DNA from: an uncultured Bacteroidia bacterium
GTDB taxonomy: Bacteria > Bacteroidota > Bacteroidia > Bacteroidales > Prolixibacteraceae
Reading direction: 5' to 3'
DNA length: 13,003 nucleotides
NCBI GenBank assembly: GCA_903859795.1
Contig: CAIOOC010000480.1
Span: 1-13,003, forward strand
A model generated the notes under the pieces. That model saw nothing but the letters and a program-made list of their open reading frames with translations. It was not told the origin of the DNA and did not search any database. Positions 7,104 through 13,003 of the stretch are shown one piece after another (the first letter of the stretch is position 1; each line of letters starts with the position of its first letter). A program made the position numbers and the translations under genes.

Positions 7104-8138
7104 TTAAGAAAAAGATTTCACAGCCGCCACAAACGCATTCAGATTTTCTGTTGAGACATTCTGTGGTATTCCTCCGCCACACGACCAAATGATCCGCCGT
7201 CGATCGGTCACTTCCAGGATCATATTGCGGGTTGCAGAGTAAACTGTCTCAGGATTTGCGGATGCAAGTATATCGCGTGGAGGAAGATTCCCGATCAGTG
7301 TCACCTCATGCCCGGAAAGTTCTCTAATCTGATTAATGGTATGGTCAAATGAAAAGTTGAAAAGGTTAACCCCGATTTCCTGAAGAAACGGGGCACAAAC
7401 CAATCCAAATGCATCGTTATGAAAAAACCGTACACTGGTAGGAATGGCATCGAATACTCTTTTCAGGTAAGGAACCACAAATTCTCGGCACTCCTCCTCA
7501 CCAACAAAACCGACAATATCATCCAGTAACAGGATCCCGTCGATGGATGGAAAACAGCTTTTTTGGTAAATGACCCAGTCACAAATAAACCGTGTAATTT
7601 TCTCCAACAATAGATGTGCTCTTTCGGGCTCTAAAGCCAGCAGCATCATAAACTCTGTGGTTCCCATTAAAAACGTGGCAATATTTAGCGGACCACGAGT
7701 AACCGCAAATTTGATGGAATGTCCGGATTCTGTTATTCTCCCCTCCAGATTTTTGAGCCGGTTGATCATAAAAGGGAGCAACCCATCATACTCAACGTTG
7801 GGTTGGGGAAGTCTGGAAATATCATCAGAGTTATAAATCACCTTCTCGGCATGTGGTAAATTTTCGCGGTACCAGACTGACCGTGCGCCAAAAGCCGATG
7901 GTTCAGTGCACATCCCATATTCTGACCAGAATCCCGGAAAGAAGGTTATATCCGGGAATGTTTCAATGGCCTGAAAATTCGATTTTAACCATTTTTCGTC
8001 GGATGTATAATAATCGAGTGTTGTCACACCTGACCAGCCAGGTAGCCATGGGCTATCGATAATAAATCCTACCGGATTGACGGAAAGACTTTTTCCGCCA
8101 ATGACCGACAAAAGCTCCTCCCATTGTTTGTTTGTCAT
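7104..8138 (-). CDS. Uroporphyrinogen decarboxylase superfamily protein (UroD/MtaA/CmuA-like)
   Basis: 344 residues from the ATG at 8138. A TTG at 8150 would add four residues, but the promoter candidate at 8159-8187 would leave almost no leader before it, and MTNKQWEELL is the typical family start. The protein is a single TIM-barrel-type domain with no signal peptide, so it is cytoplasmic. Recognisable family segments are RGPLNIATFLMG (148-159), GILLLDDIVGFVGEEECREFVVPYL, RFFHNDAFG (237-245), LIGNLPPRDIL (281-291) and WSCGGGIPQNVSTENL (318-333). Methyltransferase relatives bind zinc through His-x-Cys plus a later Cys. Here His240 and Cys320 remain but the middle ligand is Asp242. It is therefore neither a haem-pathway HemE nor a standard MtaA. 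Members of this group are common in sugar-catabolic clusters with unassigned roles. It is the first gene of the leftward block, divergent from the glycosidase. Confidence 0.85.
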   Translation of the reverse strand: MTNKQWEELLSVIGGKSLSVNPVGFIIDSPWLPGWSGVTTLDYYTSDEKWLKSNFQAIETFPDITFFPGFWSEYGMCTEPSAFGARSVWYRENLPHAEKVIYNSDDISRLPQPNVEYDGLLPFMINRLKNLEGRITESGHSIKFAVTRGPLNIATFLMGTTEFMMLLALEPERAHLLLEKITRFICDWVIYQKSCFPSIDGILLLDDIVGFVGEEECREFVVPYLKRVFDAIPTSVRFFHNDAFGLVCAPFLQEIGVNLFNFSFDHTINQIRELSGHEVTLIGNLPPRDILASANPETVYSATRNMILEVTDRRRIIWSCGGGIPQNVSTENLNAFVAAVKSFS

Positions 8139-8158
8139 AAGCAGGATCAAAGGTTACC

Positions 8159-8187
8159 CAAAATTAAGACTTTAATTTTAAAATAAA
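8159..8187 (-). promoter_or_regulatory. Candidate Bacteroidota promoter for the leftward gene block
   Basis: On the reverse strand the -7 element TAATTTTG (8166 to 8159) matches TAnnTTTG exactly. A TTTA -33 element (8187 to 8184) lies 17 bp upstream. Transcription would start near 8153-8155, about 15 nt before the ATG at 8138, supporting that start over the TTG at 8150. Confidence 0.5.
8160..8179. promoter_or_regulatory. AT-rich palindrome overlapping both divergent promoters (possible operator)
   Basis: AAAATTAA (8160-8167) and TTAATTTT (8172-8179) are perfect 8-bp inverted arms around GACT. The palindrome covers the -7 box of the leftward promoter and the -33 box of the rightward one, so a dimeric regulator bound here could control both directions. 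No regulator gene is in the window, and AT-rich symmetry can be accidental. Confidence 0.35.
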
Positions 8188-8199
8188 GATTTACATTTG
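8171..8199 (+). promoter_or_regulatory. Candidate Bacteroidota promoter for the GH106-like gene
   Basis: TTTA (8171-8174), a 17-bp spacer and TACATTTG (8192-8199) match the TTTG-N17-23-TAnnTTTG consensus, with one change in the -33 box. The -7 box ends 36 bp before the ATG at 8236, giving a leader of about 30 nt. Confidence 0.6.
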
Positions 8200-8235
8200 C
8201 TTAAAATGGGAATCCGCCACCTTTAAAACTGAGTT

Positions 8236-11200
8236 ATGAAAAAAAGTGCTATTTCTTTCCTTGCGATAATCCTGCTGATATCTCTTAAATCAAATGCCCA
8301 GTCAAGTCTGCCACCGGGTTATCCCGACCGAAGCTCCACATTCGATGCTTTGCCCGGATTTATTAATCCTCCAAAAGGTTATGGAGAGGTTCCATTTTTC
8401 TGGTGGCAGGGCGATACCCTGACCCATGAACGGCTTCTTTGGCAGCTGGATCAATTAAAAAACAAGGGGATCTCAAGCCTTCAAATCAATTACAGCCACC
8501 AGGATTCCGGAGGACTTATCTATGGTTGGTCCAATCCGAGCAAACCAGCACTTTTTACTGATGCCTGGTGGAAGCTTTTTAAATGGTTTGCCGGAGAAGC
8601 GCAAAAACAAGGGATGACAGTAAGTCTGAGTGATTATACATTAGGCATTGGACAGGGGTTTTCTATCGATGAGGCAATTCGCGAGAACCCTGATCTGAAC
8701 GGCTCGGAACTTCGATGCAGCTCTAAGATTCTTGACGGAACCGGAGTTATGGAAATGCCTGAAAATCTGCTTACACTAACTGCATTTCAGATAAAAAACG
8801 ATAGTAGTCTGATCGTTGAAACGAGGAAAGATCTGCTTCCCAGCCTCAAAGAGAACCTGTTGAAATACAATTTTGGAAATCAGAAGTGGAAAATAATTGG
8901 AGTTTTCTCCCAGCGTCTGATCCCTTCATACGATCCGATGCACCCTCAAAGCGGGAAATCCTATAATCATTTCTTTTTTGACAAGTTCGAAAAGGCCCTT
9001 AAAGATAACGGTGCCGGAGCTCTCAATTTCTTCTTTTCTGACGAACTGAATTTCAGGGTTGGTGGAAATCTTTGGGATAGTTATTTTGCCTCCGAATTTC
9101 AGAAACGCAAGGGTTACGATGTTGTGCCATACCTTGATGCTATCTTTGCAGATATTGGAACGATTACCCCGAAGATAAGGCTGGATTACAACGATGTAAT
9201 GGTGAGCCTTAGCGAGGAAAACTTTTTCAAACCTGTTTATCAATGGCACCAGGACAGAGGCTTGATATTTGGATGTGATCACGGCGGTCGGGGGAAAGAT
9301 GTTGCAGAGTTTGGTGACTATTTCCGCACCCAGCGCTGGAACCAGGGGCCAGGATCTGATCAGCCAAGAGTTTCAAAGGACATCATCAAAGCCAAAGTAG
9401 CCTCATCGATTGCTCATTTATATAACCGTCCACGAGTGTGGCTTGAAGGTTTTCACAGCAGTGGCTGGAGTACCTCTTCGTCAGATGTAACTGATGCAAT
9501 TTTTGGTGATTTTATAGCAGGATATAATCTGCTCTCATTTCACGGTTTATATTACTCTACTATGGGAGGCTGGTGGGAGTGGGCACCCCCATGCAACCAT
9601 TTCAGAATGCCCTATTGGAAACAGATCGATCCGCTAATGAATTGCGTCCAGCGTTTATCATTCCTCCTTTCACAGGGTGTGCATAACTGCGATGTCGCGA
9701 TACTTTATCCAACAGAGCCTGTGATTGCAGGACTGAACGGTCAGAAATCAGTGGACATCGCCTTTGCAACAGGGGAAGAGCTTTATAACAACGGGATTGA
9801 TTTCGATTTTATCGATTACGAATCACTTGCTCGTGGCGAGGTAAAAGATGCAGAATTGAATGTTTCAGGTGAAAAATATAAAGTGCTGATTATCCCTTCG
9901 ATGAAGGCAATCCGCTATTCATCACTTCAGAAACTTGAATCTTTTAAAAAGGGAGGCGGTATTATTGTCAATTTAGGTGACATTCCTGAAGCAACTGAAA
10001 AAAATGGCATGTTGGATGCCGAAACGGCAAAACTTGTCACCGAAATTTTTTCTACAAGCCAGAATAATGTTCAATGTGGCAACCCCAAAACAATAGCCTC
10101 GGTAATTTCCGGGAAATATGCGCCAACCTTTAAAATACTCTCTGAAGTTAAAGAACGCCCTTATATCATGCACCGGATAATCGGGAACCGGGATATTTAT
10201 GCACTCTACAAAGTCCCTCAAGGGAGCAAATGTTTTTTTAAGTCCAAAGGAGCTGTTCAGCTTTGGAATCCCTGGAATGGTGAAACTGCATCTATCTCTG
10301 AATTTGCGGTCCGGACCGGCGACGGAACAGAAGTAACAATGCCTGCTTCCGGGGATGACATCCGGATTATTGTTTTTGATCCTGATAATAGAGCCTGCAA
10401 TTCGCAGCTAAAGCCGGAGAAAGTTATCATCGAAAAAGATCTGGGTAAAAGCTGGAATTTTGAACTCAGCCCTTCACTGGACAATCAATGGGGTGATTTT
10501 CAACTTCCTGCAAAACCCGAAATGCTGGGGGCACAGGTACGTCAAATGCATTTTATTGAGAATCTGAATTATACCGGAGGCACAATCATTCCTGATGAGA
10601 ACTGGAAAACTGTCACCTGCGCTTTTGGTAAGCAGTTTCTTAAAATTGGGGCATTACAGGAAGCACCCTCAGAGCAGGAGTTGTTAAAAATTCATCCTGC
10701 CAATGAGAATGAGGAAATTATTCTTTCCGGAAAGAAACATCATTGGGAGGCCTATGGTTTTTCTTGGAAACAAGGTGTTGAGGGCGATCCGGGACATCAG
10801 GGTTATCACGGACTTAAAGGAAAGATGTATGATAATTTTATCCGGTTGGGAGCTTTGCAGGAAGAGCGGATGTCGAAAAAAAGGGTACCTGAATCTTCCG
10901 GAAATTATTATGTGCTCTATTCATCAATTATTGCCCCTGCCGACGGAATCTATGATTTGCTGACAGGTGATATCAAACCAAATTTGCTATTCGTTAATCA
11001 ACAAAAAACAATTCCGGACATCAAGACAGTTGTATTAAAAAAAGGGGCTAATCCTATCGTTTTGCTGTATGACAATGCATGTGAAACATACCTGGTTGTT
11101 CGCAAATCCGGAGTGCCGCGCCCGGAAAGAAAGGATGTTTCGATGAGCTGGTATGGCGATGAGGGTGTACTGCCATTCGACTATTCCTCCGGAAACAATA

Positions 11201-11826
11201 ACTCCGGACTTTTTGCATTTGAATCAGCTCCTGGGTTACGAGCTCTGACTTTTGCAGCCTATGGCAAACCAAATGTATGGGTTAACGGGATTCAAAACGA
11301 AATAGTTACAGGTAAAAAGCAATCCGATGGGTTAACAAATTACAATGTTAATCTTAAAAATCCGGAATCTGCCGGAGCCCAGGTTGTTATCAATATTGAA
11401 TACCAGCCAGGCTATTGTGGAGCGGCTGCAATTCCGCGGTTTATTGAACAGAAATGCAACGAAGGGACATTTAATCTGGGCGATTGGTCGAAAAATGATG
11501 GCTTGAAAGCTTATTCAGGCGGTGCCTGGTACCGAAAAACGATTCAACTAACCAGCTCCGAATTAAAAAACAGGTTGGAGTTCGATTTAGGTGACCTGGT
11601 TTCCTCGGCAGAAGTAATCGTAAATGGTAAAAGCTGTGGGGTGAGGCTCTCGCCTCCCTGGAAGTTTGATATCACGTCATTTGCCAAACCAGGTGAGAAT
11701 AAAATAGAAGTGCTGATTTACAATACGATTGCTAATAATTATACAACTGTACCTACCATGTACCTTGGAACGATTAAATCAGGATTGATCGGGCCAGTTA
11801 AAATAAGGATGTTCACCAGAGATTAA
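8236..11826 (+). CDS. Large secreted glycoside hydrolase, GH106 (alpha-L-rhamnosidase)-like
   Basis: 1196 residues. A Sec signal peptide covers about 1-21 (ISLKSNA|Q). The catalytic region opens with FINPPKGYGEVPFFWWQGD (42-60) and LLWQLDQLKNKGISSLQINY (67-86), the usual entry to the GH106-type barrel. It continues with FFFSDELNF (265-273) and VWLEGFHSSGW (401-411). E270 and E404 are the best candidates for acid and base (inference from family pattern). A class-I-amidotransferase-like domain without obvious catalysis follows at about 485-590 (CDVAILYPTEPV, YKVLIIPSMKAI, FKKGGGIIVNLGD), as in many such hydrolases. WKQGVEGDPGHQGYHGLKG (844-862) is a recognisable segment of this enzyme group. 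A C-terminal galactose-binding-like jelly roll spans about 1090-1196 (AWYRKTIQL, EVIVNGKSCGVR, SGLIGPVKI). The enzyme probably cleaves a rhamnoside or related glycoside in the periplasm, but it is divergent and specificity is not assured. It has its own promoter, opposite to the leftward block, and overlaps the next gene tail to tail by 14 bp. Confidence 0.82.
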   Translation: MKKSAISFLAIILLISLKSNAQSSLPPGYPDRSSTFDALPGFINPPKGYGEVPFFWWQGDTLTHERLLWQLDQLKNKGISSLQINYSHQDSGGLIYGWSNPSKPALFTDAWWKLFKWFAGEAQKQGMTVSLSDYTLGIGQGFSIDEAIRENPDLNGSELRCSSKILDGTGVMEMPENLLTLTAFQIKNDSSLIVETRKDLLPSLKENLLKYNFGNQKWKIIGVFSQRLIPSYDPMHPQSGKSYNHFFFDKFEKALKDNGAGALNFFFSDELNFRVGGNLWDSYFASEFQKRKGYDVVPYLDAIFADIGTITPKIRLDYNDVMVSLSEENFFKPVYQWHQDRGLIFGCDHGGRGKDVAEFGDYFRTQRWNQGPGSDQPRVSKDIIKAKVASSIAHLYNRPRVWLEGFHSSGWSTSSSDVTDAIFGDFIAGYNLLSFHGLYYSTMGGWWEWAPPCNHFRMPYWKQIDPLMNCVQRLSFLLSQGVHNCDVAILYPTEPVIAGLNGQKSVDIAFATGEELYNNGIDFDFIDYESLARGEVKDAELNVSGEKYKVLIIPSMKAIRYSSLQKLESFKKGGGIIVNLGDIPEATEKNGMLDAETAKLVTEIFSTSQNNVQCGNPKTIASVISGKYAPTFKILSEVKERPYIMHRIIGNRDIYALYKVPQGSKCFFKSKGAVQLWNPWNGETASISEFAVRTGDGTEVTMPASGDDIRIIVFDPDNRACNSQLKPEKVIIEKDLGKSWNFELSPSLDNQWGDFQLPAKPEMLGAQVRQMHFIENLNYTGGTIIPDENWKTVTCAFGKQFLKIGALQEAPSEQELLKIHPANENEEIILSGKKHHWEAYGFSWKQGVEGDPGHQGYHGLKGKMYDNFIRLGALQEERMSKKRVPESSGNYYVLYSSIIAPADGIYDLLTGDIKPNLLFVNQQKTIPDIKTVVLKKGANPIVLLYDNACETYLVVRKSGVPRPERKDVSMSWYGDEGVLPFDYSSGNNNSGLFAFESAPGLRALTFAAYGKPNVWVNGIQNEIVTGKKQSDGLTNYNVNLKNPESAGAQVVINIEYQPGYCGAAAIPRFIEQKCNEGTFNLGDWSKNDGLKAYSGGAWYRKTIQLTSSELKNRLEFDLGDLVSSAEVIVNGKSCGVRLSPPWKFDITSFAKPGENKIEVLIYNTIANNYTTVPTMYLGTIKSGLIGPVKIRMFTRD

Positions 11827-13003
11827 ATTTCTGAAAGAATGTGTCAGAGTCTAATAACGGGGACCGTTTTCGCTGTTTCCGTATCTTTTGATTTGATCTT
11901 CTGTTATTTAGAAGTTCATCGGTAGATCCCGGAATCAAAAGTTGCTGAACCGGATCATTTAGTCTGATCAGTTTTCGTTTGCGGATGTAAAAAGCAGGGA
12001 TCATAAAAAGGATTCCACCTGTAACTAATATATAAACCATAAGTCTCAGAACTCCTAATTCGTGCAAGGCAAAAACAGCAAATATGAACAGGATATTCAT
12101 CCCTAGAATCGTGTATGTCGCTTTTTGATGGGAGAACCCAAGGGCAAGAAGACGGTGGTGAAGATGATTTTTATCGGCACTAAAAGGCGATTTGTATTGT
12201 AACATTCTAATAATCATAACCCTGACTGTGTCGATTAATGGATAAGCAAGAATCCCAAATGAAATTGCAGGAACCGATTGAATAGCATATGGCTGAGTCT
12301 GATCGATATTAAATTCGTTAAATTTTATCAACAGAATTGAAATAATTGTTCCCAGAAACAAGGCACCGGTATCACCCATAAAGATTTTATACTGGTCACC
12401 ATAAACATTAAAGTAGAAAAATCCTGCAATAGCTCCGACCAGGGCAAAAGATAATATTGCATAACCAGGATGGCCGCTAAGGTAAAACCAGGTACCGAAG
12501 ATTAAGACGGCTAACATGCTTAATCCGGAAGCCAGACCATCGATGCCATCCATAAGATTGAAGGCATTAATAAGCACAATTATAACAAACCCGGTAATCA
12601 AAGCTCCCGGCACTATACCGATATTTGTATAACCTAAAAATCCGTGCAGATCTGTGAACCGGATTTTAGCCAGAAAAATTATTACGCTTGCAGTAATGAA
12701 CTGTCCAATAATCTTTTTATAGGGTGGTAGCGATACCAGATCATCCTTTAATCCAATGAAAAGCATTAAAATTGTAGGGATAACAATATAAATCATTTCC
12801 GGTAATTCATAGTCATAGGAACCTATTGCGGAACCAAATAAAAAACCAAAAAAAATGGCAATTCCCCCTAATGATGGAATTGCCTTTTCTGATGAAGAGC
12901 GGATATTTGGCTGATCGAGCAACTTCAGTTTCCTTACTGTTCTTACGATAACAGGTACTGCAAACAATGAAATTCCCAAGGCCAGTATAAAACTTACGAT
13001 TAT
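11813..13003 (-). CDS. WecA/MraY-family polyprenyl-phosphate sugar-1-phosphate transferase (5' end beyond window)
   Basis: The frame is open to the right edge (8 further codons, IIVSFILA, before the TTG at 12979), so the true start lies outside the window. The visible protein is an integral membrane enzyme with about ten hydrophobic segments. Counting from the TTG, it shows the early LDQPNIRSS and IPSLGGIAIF segments, the GLKDD acidic pair (D79-D80), NAFNLMDGIDGLASG (138-152), the metal-binding MGDTGALFLG (201-210) and the cytoplasmic NHLHHRLLALG (271-281), the His-rich motif of the WecA branch rather than MraY. It transfers a sugar phosphate (typically GlcNAc-1-P) from a UDP-sugar to undecaprenyl phosphate, starting O-antigen, capsule or other surface glycan synthesis. 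The tail after about residue 333 is basic and rich in Arg/Lys/Asn, probably cytoplasmic. It is unrelated to the catabolic genes and converges on the glycosidase. Confidence 0.9.
   Translation of the reverse strand: MIVSFILALGISLFAVPVIVRTVRKLKLLDQPNIRSSSEKAIPSLGGIAIFFGFLFGSAIGSYDYELPEMIYIVIPTILMLFIGLKDDLVSLPPYKKIIGQFITASVIIFLAKIRFTDLHGFLGYTNIGIVPGALITGFVIIVLINAFNLMDGIDGLASGLSMLAVLIFGTWFYLSGHPGYAILSFALVGAIAGFFYFNVYGDQYKIFMGDTGALFLGTIISILLIKFNEFNIDQTQPYAIQSVPAISFGILAYPLIDTVRVMIIRMLQYKSPFSADKNHLHHRLLALGFSHQKATYTILGMNILFIFAVFALHELGVLRLMVYILVTGGILFMIPAFYIRKRKLIRLNDPVQQLLIPGSTDELLNNRRSNQKIRKQRKRSPLLDSDTFFQKFNLW

Noticed and set aside
8139..8150. TTG start at 8150 for the UroD-like protein
   Set aside because: The predicted transcription start leaves almost no leader there, and the ATG at 8138 fits the family start.
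8926..9282. 118-codon - strand open frame
   Set aside because: Antisense shadow within the GH106-like gene, with no signal or domain of its own.
10764..10824. Gly-rich GDPGHQGYHGLKG segment as a collagen-like repeat
   Set aside because: It is a single non-periodic motif that I recognise from GH106-like enzymes.
11856..11868. AACGG-GGA-CCGTT hairpin with a short T-run as terminator of the glycosidase gene
   Set aside because: The 5-bp stem and broken T-run are too weak, and it lies in coding sequence of the opposing gene.
12977..12979. TTG at 12979 as the start of the WecA-like gene
   Set aside because: The frame stays open with hydrophobic codons to the window edge, and family members start further upstream, so the gene is treated as partial.

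Overview
The base composition, the Bacteroidota-type promoter motifs (TTTA-N17-TAnnTTTG), the lack of Shine-Dalgarno sequences and the protein families (TonB-dependent receptor with a carboxypeptidase-D-like N-terminal domain, Tat-exported Gfo/Idh/MocA oxidoreductase, GH106-like glycosidase) all point to a free-living or gut-type member of the Bacteroidota. Bacteroidales/Marinilabiliales-like is a guess; the sequence alone does not fix a genus.

Layout. A leftward block runs from 8138 to the left edge. In transcription order it holds: a uroporphyrinogen-decarboxylase-superfamily protein (7104-8138); a large secreted DUF6807 ('PmoA-like') protein (5734-6999); a Tat-signal Gfo/Idh/MocA oxidoreductase (4266-5648); a smaller secreted DUF6807 protein (3261-4163); a lipoprotein Gfo/Idh/MocA-type oxidoreductase (1848-3257, only 3 bp after the previous gene); and, after a 131-bp gap, a TonB-dependent receptor cut by the left edge (1-1716). 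Divergently transcribed from 8236 is a very large secreted GH106-like glycoside hydrolase (8236-11826). It meets, tail to tail with a 14-bp overlap, a WecA/MraY-type sugar-1-phosphate transferase (11813-13003) cut by the right edge. That gene belongs to cell-envelope synthesis and probably marks the end of the catabolic locus.

How the genes may work together (inference). The glycosidase, both DUF6807 proteins and both oxidoreductases carry export signals (Sec, Tat or lipoprotein), so most of the chemistry would occur in the periplasm or on membranes. The alternation DUF6807 / oxidoreductase / DUF6807 / oxidoreductase looks like a duplicated two-enzyme module. Together with the divergent rhamnosidase-like hydrolase it suggests an oxidative glycoside-degradation route, perhaps like the 3-keto-glycoside pathway of Bacteroides but with DUF6807 where DUF1080 or sugar-isomerase-like partners would be expected. 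No SusC/SusD pair, sulfatase or regulator is visible.

Non-coding signals. The 8139-8235 gap holds two opposed promoter candidates that overlap a perfect 8-bp-arm palindrome, a possible shared operator. A 65-bp imperfect inverted repeat fills most of the gap at 4164-4265. A small inverted repeat lies just upstream of the receptor start. No RNA genes, CRISPR arrays or insertion sequences were seen, and no gene-free stretch exceeds about 130 bp.
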